A DNA stretch of 64,000 bases, taken from assembly GCA_029339505.1 (NCBI GenBank), contig JAQISU010000119.1, positions 2,477,001 to 2,541,000 of the forward strand, in the 5' to 3' direction. The translations under genes were made by a program, and so were the position numbers. The notes beneath the pieces were generated by a model. It worked only from the letters and a program-made list of their open reading frames with translations. It did not search any database and had not been told where the DNA came from. Below are positions 43,751-55,784 of this stretch, piece after piece; the first letter of the stretch is position 1; every line of letters begins with the position of its first letter. This stretch comes from Unio delphinus. Taxonomy: Eukaryota > Mollusca > Bivalvia > Unionida > Unionidae.

Positions 43751-44098
43751 TCATTTATTGGAATACCATTTCCTCGTTATTTTATTACCAAATGATTTTA
43801 CAGGTCTCTTCGTAATTGAATTACAGGTGCCAGTTTTCCCAGATGTAGTATTCTCACTATGTGGAACAGTTCGTAAATTATCCAATTTGTTTTTCTGAGG
43901 ATTGGAATCAATGTGATCGATAACAAAACCATCCTTGATCAATCCATGGAAACACTCGTATACTATTCTGTGATTAAGACGTATTTTCCCTCCAGCAGTA
44001 AACCTCAAATACCCCTGATTATTCACAGTACCAACTGGGTTCTTTAGTCTATGGTGTCTGACAATACCATCACGGGATGCCTCATAATCGCTGATCAC
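43751..44098 (-). CDS. HNH homing-type endonuclease (E4)
   Basis: The original ATG, as in E2, reads ACG here; the frame is open from GTG 44098. DYEASRDGIVRHHRLKNP leads to LNHRIVYECFHGLIKDGF and the catalytic VIDHIDSNPQKNKLDNLR (H-N-H pattern). The tail is basic. It lies between the structural half and the PolB gene together with a small zinc ribbon. Free-standing HNH genes of this type are often selfish passengers of viral genomes. The start-codon loss makes expression doubtful. Confidence 0.75.
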   Translation of the reverse strand: MISDYEASRDGIVRHHRLKNPVGTVNNQGYLRFTAGGKIRLNHRIVYECFHGLIKDGFVIDHIDSNPQKNKLDNLRTVPHSENTTSGKTGTCNSITKRPVKSFGNKITRKWYSNK

Positions 44099-44140
44099 GG
44101 GATGAGGTTGAAATTCTTGGTTCGTTTATATACTATAATA

Positions 44141-44422
44141 TTATTTGTCTAATTCATTACTTGGTTTAATGATTATATTACTTTGGAATCTATCAATGTA
44201 GTCTCGAGGTTTCTTATGATTTTGTTCTTGACAGAGCCTATTGATGGAGTTCTTAATTATTTTATCATAATAACGCTCCAACTCACTGTATCTCTTACCA
44301 CCACAACCGAGACTCAACTGCGATTTTCCTCTCACCCCTGCCCCACATTGTATACAAGAAACCGGGCCCAAGATCCCCCCCGAACGCTTTGTAAATGATA
44401 TCCACAGAATTCCTTTCTGCAT
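44141..44422 (-). CDS. Small zinc-ribbon protein (E4)
   Basis: 93 codons from ATG 44422. CIQC, then GVRGKSQLSLGCGGKRY; one Cys of the second pair seen in E2 is Ser here. The C-terminal 45 residues are charged and not shared with E2. It probably shares regulation with the HNH gene downstream (43 bases apart). Confidence 0.5.
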   Translation of the reverse strand: MQKGILWISFTKRSGGILGPVSCIQCGAGVRGKSQLSLGCGGKRYSELERYYDKIIKNSINRLCQEQNHKKPRDYIDRFQSNIIIKPSNELDK

Positions 44423-44499
44423 GATTTGATCCTATCAAAAGCCATTTGCAATGATTCATTATATATAAATTCTCTATTTAAATACTTGTTTTAATTATA

Positions 44500-47400
44500 A
44501 TCTGAAGCAGTTCGAGAGATTATCCAAAATTAAGCCCTGGACAAATGCTAAATTCAATCTCGATAGAGTCTCCGTAGCACCAAAGGGTTTAATAAGTGAT
44601 AGAAACATGTTGCGTAAAATTCCTGATTGTTTTAATGAAATCAAACACGATAGAGCATCTCACTGTTGGTCAACATTTCGAATTGATGGTAGCATTGATG
44701 CTACCATGAACGATGAAAAAGCAGCAGTGATAATCTCACACCTTGACAAGAAAAAGTATTTTTTTAGAGTGAAATTCATTATCCGTTCGGAAAACCGAGA
44801 TAGGATTATCAGATATAATTTGACCCCATCTTGAAGGATAAAAGAACTGTTCACTGTGAGTCATGATTCCAAACCAGGAATTCTGACTGGAATTGACAAA
44901 CCATACTACAAGAGATCTTATCCTATAACAGCAGTTGTTTATGGAATCTATCCGTTAAATGATAAACCGAGTATTGAAAAATTAAAACCAATGAAGCTAT
45001 CATCGCTTAATTGTGTAGCAGAACGAATAATAGAACACTTCAAAAATGCGATGCGTGCAAATAAATTGATTGATGTAAGACGCAAGAAAATAAATGAATG
45101 GGGACTAACAATGAAGGAGCGCGGAGGAACAATTCAAAATGTGGTAGCGTTATAAAGAATGCTAAAATTCCCAATATCAGTAACGACGTTAACAGGAGAA
45201 GTATTATATGAACCGAAATATAAATCAAGAGGAGCTCCAATCAAAATTATTGATCATAATGAACACGAGAGAAAACCTGCGGTAACAATATTTCCACGGG
45301 ATAGAATAATAAAAATATATACCCGCGGAGTTCTCCCCGGAATTCCCCCCGGAGGAGAAACTATTTGATTCAATTTACCAGTTGAGTAAAAACGATCCTG
45401 TGTCAGTGTGTTTACTTCATAGTTTTGAAAACGAAGAGGGCAAATTCGATCAATTTGTAAGACCCAATGGCGTACTGAAACTGTTTTACAATTCCGTCGG
45501 TTGCAGCTCATTTTGCGAGAAAGAAAAACATGTGGAAACCAACATATGCAGAATCTCTATCAGACATCAAATCAAGCTGCATTGAGTATGGCCATTGCGG
45601 ATTATGGAATACAAAATATAACCCTGAAACTATTATTTCGGTTGATATGGTTGCGTGTTATCCCGGGAGTTTTCTCGGGTACAGAGAATGTGTGTACTTC
45701 AAGCGATTTGGACATCCCACACATGAGATGACCCGGTGTTGCGATTAATTTACCGCTACCAGATATTGATTTAACAGAATTCCATCGTGGGGTATCATTT
45801 AAATTGGCTAAAGAACTTCATCCGTGTTGTTATGGTCAGTTTGGAAAACACGTCTCTGAAAAACACTGGATGCCAATAGTGTTATTACGGTATATGATTG
45901 ATTCTAAAATACTGTTATCGCTGAGTGTCAGTGAAGCAATTATATCATATCGAGCGCAGACTGGAGTCTGGTTACCACAACCTGATAGTCTAGATAGTAC
46001 AATCAGCGAAATAAAAAACAATTCCCGTCCCTCGACTAAGAATATATCATAAAATGGTCCAAACAGCTATTTGAAGCCAAAAATAAAAACACAAAAGAAC
46101 TCGGTAGAAGAATAATTGGTAAATTCACTCAGGGTGGAAAATACAACAATAACCGATATTCTTCACGGTTGATTATAGATAGTGTTGAATACGATTTTAC
46201 AATCGCGGATGTAACATCTAAGGGTATATACGTCAATCGTAAAGACGCTTTCTTGTCCGATGGAACCAAATTGGGTACAAGTGTTACTTACTACGATGGA
46301 GACAGTCTTGAGGTTGCAGATTTGAGGGCGGCTATACTGGCTTATGCTTCTATCAATATTTCGATGACAAATAGATTTCCTGACACCGCAGTTAGAGAAG
46401 CCACTGATTCATTTTATATAAACACAACACACAACAAAGCAGTGGCCGAATTCATTCACAAATTCCGACGAGAGTTGGGGATCATGTAAAATAAAAAAGG
46501 AAATACTTCGTGATTATTCCAAATCAGCAGATTTTACGATTAAAAACAATTACTTGAAAAATAATCAGATATCAGAACTATTTAATGCACCGCAGATATC
46601 TGATCCAATATGTAGATATAAAACTGTTTACTTAAACGGCTGTGGTGGGTCAGGAAATCCTGTACTTATCACAGTTTCTTTCGATGGAAAGGCGATGAAT
46701 GGATTCCTGATCGAATGGGCGAGAAATATATTCTTGATGTAATTATTTGGCATGAGATATGCACAGTGTCGTTAGATGTATTACAAAGATTTCTTGATTG
46801 GTTATTACTAGCGAATACAAAAGTGATAATGTGCGGCGATCATGGCCAACCACCACAATTTGTTGGTTTATCTCCGCATGATTGGCTGAAGAATTTTGTA
46901 GACTACTGTGAAGAAATTAATACTGATCATAGAGCACTTGATGAGCAATTACGCGAGTTCAAGATACTAATCAGATTTATACCGGATAGAATCCAATGTG
47001 AAATAGCCCGTGAAATAATTTCGGAAATCCCATTAAATGATTTCTGGGAAGCGTGGAGACCAAACGAGCTAATAGTGGCGAGCAGAAAGATAGTCAGAGA
47101 CACACTTCGGATGAAGTTATTTGACTTGCATAAAGAAAAATTTGCAACAGTTCCAACTCCGCTGTGTTATAGACCCAAGGATACACGAAAACAGAATATC
47201 GAAGTTGATATTACTGGACAAAGTGAAAAGCAAATTCTCGCATTAAATGATATTGTGTTGGTTGATATCAATGTCGTCGAGGATGCATTGCGCGCTGGTA
47301 AATCCCCATGGACGCTAGGTTACGCAGCAACAATACATTCTTCGCAGGGTTGACTATATCTGATACAATTGTTTGGATAGTAGATAATCACATCGAGTGG

Positions 47401-47766
47401 TCGAATTTAGTTTATCTTGCATTATCCAGAGTACGAAGAATAAATCAACTTCGAAGAGTTGTTTTAGACTATAATGACATTACAGTAAGTGATATTGTCA
47501 GTGATGATATAATCAGAAAAATAACTGGTTATAAACAACAAGACAAAAAAACAATAAACGGGAATTCGACATTGATGCCGAATTAACAATCACACTGAAA
47601 CAAAATAATCACTGCGCGAGTTGCAATTGTATAATGCGTTGTCGTTGGTCGGATAAAGATTCTGGACAATTTACCGTAGACAGAAAAAATAGCAGAGTTG
47701 GTCATACCAGAGATAATGTGATTTTGACCTGTCTTGAGTGCAACAGACGAAGAGGTGCTAGTTAAG
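44500..47766 (+). pseudogene. PolB-SF1 helicase-HNH gene (E4; many breaks)
   Basis: It shows the whole gene layout including the N-terminal third missing from the window in E1. An N-terminal region of unknown fold lies at about 44500-45380. The polymerase region has VDMVACYPGSF (about 45640) and REATDSFYI (about 46393). Helicase motifs include CGDHGQPPQ (about 46833), TIHSSQG (about 47332) and LSRVRR (about 47427). The HNH domain (47559-47766) has HCASC and LTCLECNRRRG. Walker A is destroyed by a deletion (GCGGSGNP). At least eight stops or frameshifts. It starts divergently from the zinc-ribbon/HNH pair. Confidence 0.85.
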
Positions 47767-48582
47767 ACCACGCGGCGGTAATTGAGTATCCTCGAGTATC
47801 ACTTGATGTTATACACGAGTAAATCCTCGCTGAGGAGCAGTTGAATCCAGTATATAGATTGCTGGTCTACACGTTGATCGCGTTATACTAGATATTTTAT
47901 GCGCGGTGACACTCCAAATAGGATCAGTAGCTCTTTTTTTGCCACCTTTCGAGCTCTCCTGGTTCATTAAAAATACCTACCAGTAACATTATCGAGTATT
48001 GGTTGGTTTGAAAAAAACCTTTTGCGGTTTTACAGGTATATACTTCTTTTTAATCGCGTTGTTAGGTTTCATGTTGATTGTACGAGTAATCTCGTTATTC
48101 AGCGCGGTAATTACGTCTGGTAATCTCTTGACGCATTCACGCGATCGTTTATCCTGGATGAATTCCTTCGCGTATTGATATCCAAATAACCGCTCAGCAA
48201 GCGTGCGATTAAATCGCAGTATTATGATTCTTCATTATTGATAGAACCGCACCCTGAAATTCCTGAAATCATTTCAAGCGCAGAAGCCACTTCAGTTGAT
48301 GATTTTGTCTTTAGCGGTTCTGCTTGTTTGCATCGACCCGCAACATCAACTACGGTCATGCGGTAGAAATAGTATATCGGCCTTATGAACCTCATTAGGA
48401 GCGGTCACACCAGAAAGCGAGTAGTTAATTTGTTTAGGAGTCGGTAGATAAATTTGCCATATCGACTGTTTGGATAACCAATCCGCTGCAGTGCTATTTT
48501 TCACCTTTGCGGCGCTAGCGAGTTTACCAATTGCTGCTTTACCCCTCCAGTATTCTCATGGAGAATAATAAACAGATTCCAT
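47758..48582 (-). pseudogene. Integrase (E4; truncated and frameshifted)
   Basis: Aligns with the E1 integrase from its ATG (48582) to the convergent overlap with HNH, but about 150 bp are missing in the middle, including the segment around the second catalytic Asp. Confidence 0.8.
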
Positions 48583-48589
48583 GTTGTTA

Positions 48590-49114
48590 TTAATTACCAG
48601 CACCCATCATTAATTTACCTTTTATTGCCGATTTCACTAACCATTAAGCCAACTTTTCTTTGAAGGATTTATCAGTGATAGAATTTAAAGCGTGAATTAA
48701 TTTCAAATCTGCGATATGTCTGTGTTGCAAATTGCTGCTTTTATAAGCAAAATCATGAGCATTACACGCCTTATCAATAGCGTTTATTGGGTTTTCACCC
48801 TGTCGATGTTGGGTTTGATCATCGAGTCTGATATCGAGTCTGGTCCCGGGTCCACAATAACTATACCCTGGAAGGTGTTTTTCTCCTGGATACTTCCCCC
48901 ATGGTGTTCATGGGAGTTTTACTAACTTGGTTGCAATATCACCTCCTCTTTTTAAAAAAAAATTATCTGCAGATTTCATAGAAACAAATCTAAATTTGTT
49001 AGTACTACATTGTACATACTTACCAGAATGTGCTGTTCTGTTATTGCTAGTTGCAATCGTCGTCAAGTCATCTGTCCCAGTACGCTTCTTACATTTCACA
49101 CAATATTGATCCAT
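48590..49114 (-). pseudogene. Zinc-ribbon plus PLA2-like gene (E4; one frame for both domains, few lesions)
   Basis: ATG 49114 opens MDQYCVKCKKRTG. The second Cys pair reads KYVQC, so its first Cys is Tyr. The frame continues across the linker into GGDIATKLVKLP, then a single TGA replaces a Gly codon, and the same frame resumes with LPGYSYCGPGTRLDIRL and DKACNAHDFAYK. This demonstrates that ribbon and PLA2 belong to one gene of about 175 codons. One more stop lies near the end (about 48650). Confidence 0.8.
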
Positions 49115-49130
49115 ACTTTATTTATGTTAT

Positions 49131-49798
49131 ATGGATATGAATGTAACTGATTATTTATCAACAGTAGAACCAAAACCCGTTAAGCATCATGTCATATTAC
49201 CAAACTCGTTTCGAATGATTATTATTGAACCTTCAGGGAGAGGTAAAACACAGTTGTTAATTGATATGATAATAAGATGGATGAAATGGGACAAATTGTA
49301 TTTAATAGCCCCGACCGTAGATGATCAACGATGTTACCGGGTATTAAAAGATTACAACGGGAGTGCAAAATTGAAAACCGATAAAGATATTATTGAGTTT
49401 ATAACAGATATTGAAGAAGCCTCTTCCGTGGAAGACATCGATGGAAGTATTAACACTTAGTTGTATATGATGATGTCATGTTAGACAATCAAGAGAATCC
49501 AGCAAGGATATTTTCCAAAGGTAGTCATAAAAATGCTGACGTGATATATGTCACTCAACAATATACACAAATTCCTAAAGTGATTAGAGACAACTGCAAC
49601 ATATTAGCAATATTTAATGGGACCGACACTCATACTCTTAGAAATATTTGGCAAATTTGGTGTGACGGTTAAATGGACTATATTCGATTTAGAAATATCT
49701 TTAGTCGCGCTCAGTCAACCCCACATGAATTTGTAACGATAAATCTAATAGATCCTAAAACAAGATATCGAATCGGATTAGGTCAAATATTTTTTAAC
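49131..49798 (+). pseudogene. Packaging ATPase (E4; frameshift and stop)
   Basis: ATG 49131 or 49137. Walker A reads EPSGRGKTQ: two changes from the GPSGSGKT of E1 and E3. A one-base loss near 49458 breaks the Walker B region. A TAA at 49670-49672 ends the next frame before FRNIFSRAQS. Confidence 0.88.
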
Positions 49799-49802
49799 CC
49801 AT

Positions 49803-49955
49803 AGCAGCAGAGGGGGTGAGCGCCAACGACATTGTCGTCCTTTTTATTTTGATTCTGTTTTGCCAAATGGACCCTTCTATTAAGCATTTACGAGGAAGCC
49901 TCGGTTTGCCGAATCGACGCCTATAAACGTCGGTCTGTTCGCCCCTTCTGCTGCT
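49803..49955. repeat. Right TIR of E4
   Basis: 153 bp, the inverse of 38891-39040. Confidence 0.95.
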
Positions 49956-49960
49956 ACATC
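49956..49960. other. Target-site duplication ACATC, right of E4
   Basis: Matches 38886-38890. Confidence 0.92.
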
Positions 49961-50673
49961 CATACAGTATGAAACCACACAAACAGGAATACTTAGAAAA
50001 GGAAATTCAATAATTACTGTAGATTGATTTTATTGAGCCCAGTAAAAGTGATTGGAGTTCACCATGCATACTTGTTCCAAAACCAGATAAAATATTCCGT
50101 ATGTGCACTGATTATAGGAAGGTGAACAGTGTGACAAAAACAGATTCATTCCCATTTCCAAGAATTGACGATTGTATTGATACAATTGGGAATACCAAGT
50201 ATATCACCAAATTTGACCTTCTGAAAGGATTTTGGCAGATTCCACTAACGGAAAGAGCAAAGGAAATTTCGGCATTTGTGACACAAGATGAACATTACCA
50301 ATATAAAGTAAGGTCATTTCAACGTGTCATGAATATGATCACCTATGGTCTAGAAAATTGTGATGCCTATATATATATGACGTCATCATCTACAACGACA
50401 CCTGGATAGGACATCTAGCAACAATTCGAAAATTCTTTAACAGACTCACTGATGCATGTTTGACAGTTAATTTATCTAAAAGTGAGTTCTGCCGTGGTAG
50501 TGTGACTTTCTTAGGACATATTGTGGGACATGGACAAGTTAAACCAATAGACGCTCTTTCCCGTGTATAACAATATATTATATACACTGTAATTTATACG
50601 AGTTCTTTTAACCTTAGGTGTAAATTGGTTTGTGGTAAAAAGAAAGTTTTATCATATAAACCTTTCTTTGTAT
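49961..50673 (+). pseudogene. RT fragment, first internal region (right of E4)
   Basis: Continues the RT interrupted by E4: FRMCTDYRKVNSVTKTDSF, KFDLLKGFWQIPLTE and, past shifts, a region ending in LGHIVGHG-like codons near 50530. No RNase H is seen before the polypurine tract. Confidence 0.8.
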
Positions 50674-50687
50674 TGTATGGGGGAAGG
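50674..50687 (+). other. Polypurine tract before LTR 2
   Basis: TGTATGGGGGAAGG lies immediately before the LTR start TGTTACG. Confidence 0.7.
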
Positions 50688-51487
50688 TGTTACGTATATT
50701 TAATATAAGTCGTTCATATTTATTTGTATTGTCTGTCAGTTAGATTCAAATTTGGCATTTTAAGTTTCAAGATTCGTTAATTGAAGCGGGGAGTGACCTG
50801 TACCTTACAGAGTAAACACCAGGTGTTGACCTCATTTCTGACCTGGTTTCAGAGTTGTAAACAAGCTTTAAAAATGATTAGTTGGTTCCAAGGAGAAAAT
50901 TTAGTTTTGTATAAACATCCTTCTATGTTAGTTGGGTCATACGCTGTTTACGTGATTTCTTGAACGTAAAATTGTTCTGAGAGATTCTAGAAGATCGTGT
51001 CCCTTTTTTTGTTTACGTAAAAAGAGGTATATAAACTATGTTTTGGAGAGAGTTATTCAGCAGAAGTTGGGATTTTAGAATATTAAGTTGTGTCATTTTG
51101 AGTTATTATAAATTACCTTGTACTGGAAATTATGTCAATTCGTTTGGATCAAGAGGAATTATTTTGTTATTTATCTGGAAATGAATTGTGCTCACATAAA
51201 TTTTATTAACAAGAACTGACTTCATTAAGTGACATCGTCTTCCATTTTGGATACTTCGCTGGAATTCGAACTTAGAATTATTTGTACATTTTATTACCAG
51301 GACTTTTGCAATTTCTCTAGTGGATAATATTTTGAATTATTTTTTTATTCATTTTGGAATTGATTCTTAAAACCGTAAGTTTTTTTCTGAAAAATATTTG
51401 TAGTTAATAAATTGTTTATTAAGTTTTACAAACTTGTTATTTTCACTCTTTCTATGTTACTGTTTATTCGAGCCGAAGCACGTAACA
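50688..51487 (+). repeat. LTR 2 of the tandem LTR element (shared by both internal regions)
   Basis: TGTTACGTATA to CGTAACA, 800 bp. Same structure as LTR 1. Confidence 0.85.
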
Positions 51488-52410
51488 AGTTATTGAAAGA
51501 GAAACTTCTTTCTAATGAAGATGCTGGAATCAATCTTCTTTATTATGTTTCTGATTTTAGATACAAGTTGTCAAAGGCTTGTGAGGTCACAAGAGCAAAT
51601 CTACACTCTGTTCAATCTAAAATGACATCAAGATTTGATAACAAATCGAAGTAAAGAAGCTTTTAGCCTGGTGATAGAGTCCTGGTTCTCTTACCAATGG
51701 CACAAAATCCTCTTCAGGCCAAATATTATGGTCCCTAAACAGTTGACAGGACAATTAATGACTTAAATTACATCATAAATACTCCTGGGAGGCGCAAACA
51801 AAAACAACTCTGCCATATAAACATGCTTAAAGAGTATATTGAAACAGTGTTAAACATGTAATTAATTTAGTTGTACCTGTCCCACACAGTGAAGGAATAT
51901 TATCAGATTATACTGATATTGAATTGACGAATCTTTGTAATTCAGAAAGTATGAAAGAGTTAGACCAGAAACTTTCACATTTACAAGTGCAAGATAGAAA
52001 TGAACTGAAACAGTTATTATTTGAATATGAGCACTTATTTTCAGATGTTCCTACAACGAAAAACAAATTTATTCATGATTTTGAAATTATAAATTCCAGA
52101 CCTGTCAAACAACATCCATACAGTATGAATCCACTCAAACAGGAATACTAATAAAAGGAAATTCAATATTTGCTGGAGAATGATTTTATCGAGCCCAGTA
52201 AAAGTGATTGGAGTTCACCATGCATACTTATTCCAAAACCATGTAAAACTTTCCGTATGTGCACTGATTATAGGAAGGTGAACAGTGTGACAAAAACAGA
52301 TTCATTCCCATTACCAAGAATTGACGATTGTATTGATAAAATCGGGAATGCCAAGTATGTCACCAAATTTGACCTTCTGAAAGGATTTTGGCAGATTACA
52401 GTAACGGAAA
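51488..52410 (+). pseudogene. Integrase C-terminus to RT, second internal region
   Basis: Starts at the same integrase position as the first internal region and ends inside RT at LLKGFWQI, where LTR 3 begins. It keeps the uninterrupted sequence across the E4 target (52112-52116). Confidence 0.8.
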
Positions 52411-52527
52411 GTTTATTTTTCTTTTCTGGAAAATATTTGTGCTCAATAAATTGTTTATCAAGTTTTTACAAGCTTGTTATTTTCACTCTTTCTATGTTAC
52501 TGTTTATTCGAGCCTAAGCACATAACA
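52411..52527 (+). repeat. LTR 3 (last ~117 bp only)
   Basis: Matches the final part of LTR 1 (GTTTATTTTTCTTTTCTGG to CATAACA). Confidence 0.8.
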
Positions 52528-52529
52528 AT

Positions 52530-52640
52530 ATGCATGCGTGCATGAATGCATGTATGTATGCATGTATGTATGTATGTATGTATGTATGTATGTATGTATG
52601 TATGTATGTATGTATGTATGTATGTATGTATGTATGTATG
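52530..52640. repeat. ATGT/ATGC microsatellite
   Basis: Tetranucleotide units directly after LTR 3. Confidence 0.95.
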
Positions 52641-53282
52641 CACTAGAAATATTTATTGATAGGAAAGATGAAAAATTCTTTGACTATATGGATTTGATAT
52701 AATTGCACAGGTCGCTTACACATTATTGGTATTTTTCCATAGTAAAACTTAACTAGATTAGAAATAAAGGCGTTTCAAGCGTAAACAATGGCAACATCCA
52801 GGAGTGTGGTGAAACAGAAATAGGCTTACCTGATTGTCGACGAAAACATGGCTGATCCATTTGACTTTATCTACTTTTACGGAACACGGGTTCTGATTAG
52901 ATGTTGGAAATCTTGATTTCAAGCTCGGCCTATTCTCACACTTATGTAAAGTACAACTAAACTATTTGGCAATTCACTAATTACACAGATACATAATACT
53001 TCATTTTAGAAGTAATAAGATATCAAACCGATTGGATTATGTCTTTGACCAGAGTGAAGCAATTTGACAAACAAGCTTTCCTAAACCTGGTGCCTTCCTG
53101 CTTTGCCGTGACCTGACATGTTACTCTAAGGCGAGAATGCCATTTAACGCGGGTGCCGTGGAGACTGCGACAACACAGCCTAGTGTAGTCAAAGTTACCT
53201 TTGGTCCCGACCAATCAAATATACCGACCCTCGGGCATCAACTGGTCGCGAAAGCACATAGTTGCGCATGAGACCTTAATTC
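52641..53282. other. Unassigned sequence, no gene seen
   Basis: Slightly GC-richer from about 53080. No ORF or repeat recognised. Confidence 0.4.
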
Positions 53283-53293
53283 ATATATATAAG
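53283..53293 (+). promoter_or_regulatory. TATA-like box before the 53329 ORF
   Basis: CATATATATAAG about 40 bp before the ATG. Confidence 0.3.
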
Positions 53294-53328
53294 AAAATTA
53301 GAACCTTTCCACGGAATAACCATAGAAG

Positions 53329-53667
53329 ATGATGATAGCATCAACTTTATTCAACAATTTAAGACACAGCTACTTCTGGATATTAGACGGGGAATATGAA
53401 GTGGAAAAACTACATAATAAATGGAAGTTTACGAACAGCCTGGAGTTTGCAAAAAGACTGAAAATAGCCAGGGAGCTCTTAGAAGGAATGCTAGAAGAAG
53501 AAGCCATACAGTTACGAGGCTGCATTAACCCACCCTATGTTAGAATTGGGACATTGAAGCAAATGATAGAGATGGTCGAAAACGTAAAGTGTGTTTTGGA
53601 TAATATCTTGACAGAGTGCCACATGTCCAAAATGGTTTGGACCCGCTCAAACAAGCTGAAGAACTGA
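53329..53667 (+). CDS. Hypothetical charged, helical protein
   Basis: 112 codons from ATG 53329 (a preceding ATG is out of frame). Strongly helical and charged: ELLEGMLEEEAIQLRG and LKQMIEMVENVKCVL. Near 53630 an overlapping frame continues as a coiled coil (AEELMRKELLEEVKKIKEN) to a stop near 53732, so a one-base shift may have split a longer gene. Codon composition differs from the AT-rich surroundings. It may be a first exon, a retroelement gag-like ORF or chance. Confidence 0.35.
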   Translation: MMIASTLFNNLRHSYFWILDGEYEVEKLHNKWKFTNSLEFAKRLKIARELLEGMLEEEAIQLRGCINPPYVRIGTLKQMIEMVENVKCVLDNILTECHMSKMVWTRSNKLKN

Positions 53668-54029
53668 TGAGAAAAGAGCTATTAGAAGAAGTGAAGAAGA
53701 TAAAAGAGAACTGGAGTAAGGAGAGAAAGTAGAGAAAGGATATTGAAAACAAATAAAAAGAAAGAGGACTTTGAAAGATTAAATAACTAATGGATAAAGA
53801 TACAAAAGAAGTTTAGAGCTATGGGACATCTTGATTGGATTCCCGAGGACGAAAAGAAGAAGAAAACGGGAATCATTGGTAAAATCAAAAGGTGGTGTAA
53901 CAATGGCAGAAAATAAAAGAAGAAGTATCCAAAGGCCCTTTTCAGGGTCACTCATATGCATCGATAAGATATTAGGTTTCTTTGCCTCCAGTTTCCCCTT
54001 GTCGCAAGACAGTCCCATATTCAAATAAT

Positions 54030-54365
54030 ATTTCCCATGTTAAATTTTCCTTGAGGCTATATAGGCCCATTATGTTCAATTTCCCGTGAGGCTCTATAGG
54101 CCATTATGTTCAATTTCACTTGAGGCTATATAGGTCCACCATGTTCAATTTCACTTGAGGCTATATAGGTCCACCATGTTCAATTCCGCTAGAGGCTAGA
54201 TAAGCCCACCATGTTAAATTCCCATTTAGGCTATATAGGCCCACCTTGAGGCTATATCTCCCCAAGCTGTTTTTGACTGGATTTCCCATTGAGGCTATAA
54301 ATGTTGAGGCTATATCGCAGTTTTCGACTGGATTTCCCATTGAGGCTATGTCTCCCCACATTACT
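54030..54365. repeat. Minisatellite, unit about 43 bp
   Basis: Six to eight imperfect units of CTTGAGGCTATATAGGCCCA and CCATGTTCAATTTC. The last two units differ and carry GACTGGATTTCCCATTGAGG. Confidence 0.85.
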
Positions 54366-55784
54366 ACTATCATTTACATGAAAATGGAAAACTTTAAATT
54401 TATATATTACATTTTATTTGATTTAGTATCAAATAAAGACATGTTGTAAAATGTATCGCTTTTCAAAACTAAATATTGTTGTGGTTAATTCCAATTTGTA
54501 GAATGAGCATCGTTTGGCTGCCGACCACCATCTTACCGATCTCTGTAGATGACTGCCTTTGTGAGACTTAAGTTCGGGAACTACTAAAACTTCATATTTT
54601 TATCTTTTATTTGTAAATAGAATACTTAGAATAATTACTCAAGGCTCAAACTAGGGTAGGGCAACATGGCTCAAATATATAGACGCCTGTTTCGGACGAT
54701 ACAATCAGTAGCTAGGAAATAAAGAAATAAAAGAAAACCAAATATTTCATTCAATCATCTGTATTTATATTTACAAAATGCTATAAATTAATACAAATAG
54801 ACAAACGATAAGACAAATTTAATATCAAAATATATTTAAATTTCTGCATTACAAACATACCAGCTCTTTTTATGAGGAGAAGATTTAAAGTACGGTATCT
54901 TCTGCTGGTATAGACTGCACAAGGTCAGAAAAGAGTATGTAACTCAATTCATTATTGATTGTATTTCTGTTTAAACCAATACGTTCTTGCAGGATTGAAA
55001 CATGGTATGATACAATTAGAAAAACAATGAATTGTTGACAGTACAAAACGATTTATGTAGATGGGGGTGGGGGTCAAACAAAAGAAGATGGCATTTCTTG
55101 ATTTCTTATCTCTGTGCTTAAGTCCATTCCTTAAATATCCGTATTAGCCATTGTTTATGAAAAAATAATTTTATAAAGGTCTAATATGAAACTTTATCGT
55201 TTTGAAAATGGTAACACATACTAATTATATTTTTCAGGATGAAAAACATATCGACATCTCGAGTTCAAACGTTTGTCACAGAGCCACACCCTTATTGTTA
55301 GTTTCATTATAAAAGAGACGTGTTCATTAGAGTGGTATAAAATTGGATTGATATTGCCCTTTACAATGGGGTGTTACCCCAAATATCGAAAATGTATCCA
55401 CTCAAAATTATGACAATAACAATGTATAATAAAATGTATCCACTCGAAATTATGACAATAATAATGTATAATAAAAATGGAAAATACGAAGTAGCTATTT
55501 ATCCTAATCTAACTTCCATGATATTACGATTGGAGCCTAACAATTGCAAGTATGTTGCAATAGATAGATCGATGGTCAGATAAATAGACAGAATGGTAAA
55601 TCACATGTTTGGTCCATCTCATTCCAATGTATTTTGACTCCAAAGTCTAGAATATGGTGTGACCTTTCCTTTAGTAACAATCTAAATAAGTACTAAATAA
55701 ACGAAATATGTTTTAATTAACAGCATGTCCATTCTATTTTTAATGTCGTATACAAAAATGTATTGGTATTCAGATTTTCCTGCG

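Larger units (their letters stand above)
38891..49955 (+). mobile_element. E4: Maverick/adintovirus-like element with both TIRs (11,065 bp)
   Basis: TIRs of 150 and 153 bp, ends AGCAGCAGAGGGGGCGAAC and GTTCGCCCCTTCTGCTGCT, and a 5-bp duplication ACATC. Order: penton-like (-), membrane protein (-), foreign block, HNH (-), zinc ribbon (-), PolB-helicase-HNH (+), integrase (-), zinc-ribbon/PLA2 (-), ATPase (+). MCP, pX, protease and the unknown structural gene are missing. Every long gene has lesions. Confidence 0.93.
37439..52527 (+). mobile_element. Tandem Ty3/gypsy-type LTR element (LTR-internal-LTR-internal-partial LTR)
   Basis: Three LTR copies (37439-38254, 50688-51487, 52411-52527) flank two internal regions. 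Each internal region starts within integrase, in frame with the LTR end, and runs into RT. The integrase C-terminal GPY-like region precedes RT, so the parent had the Gmr1-like order. E4 is inserted in the first internal region. Possible 4-bp flank ATAT on both sides, weak because the flanks are ATGT/ATGC repeats. Confidence 0.8.
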
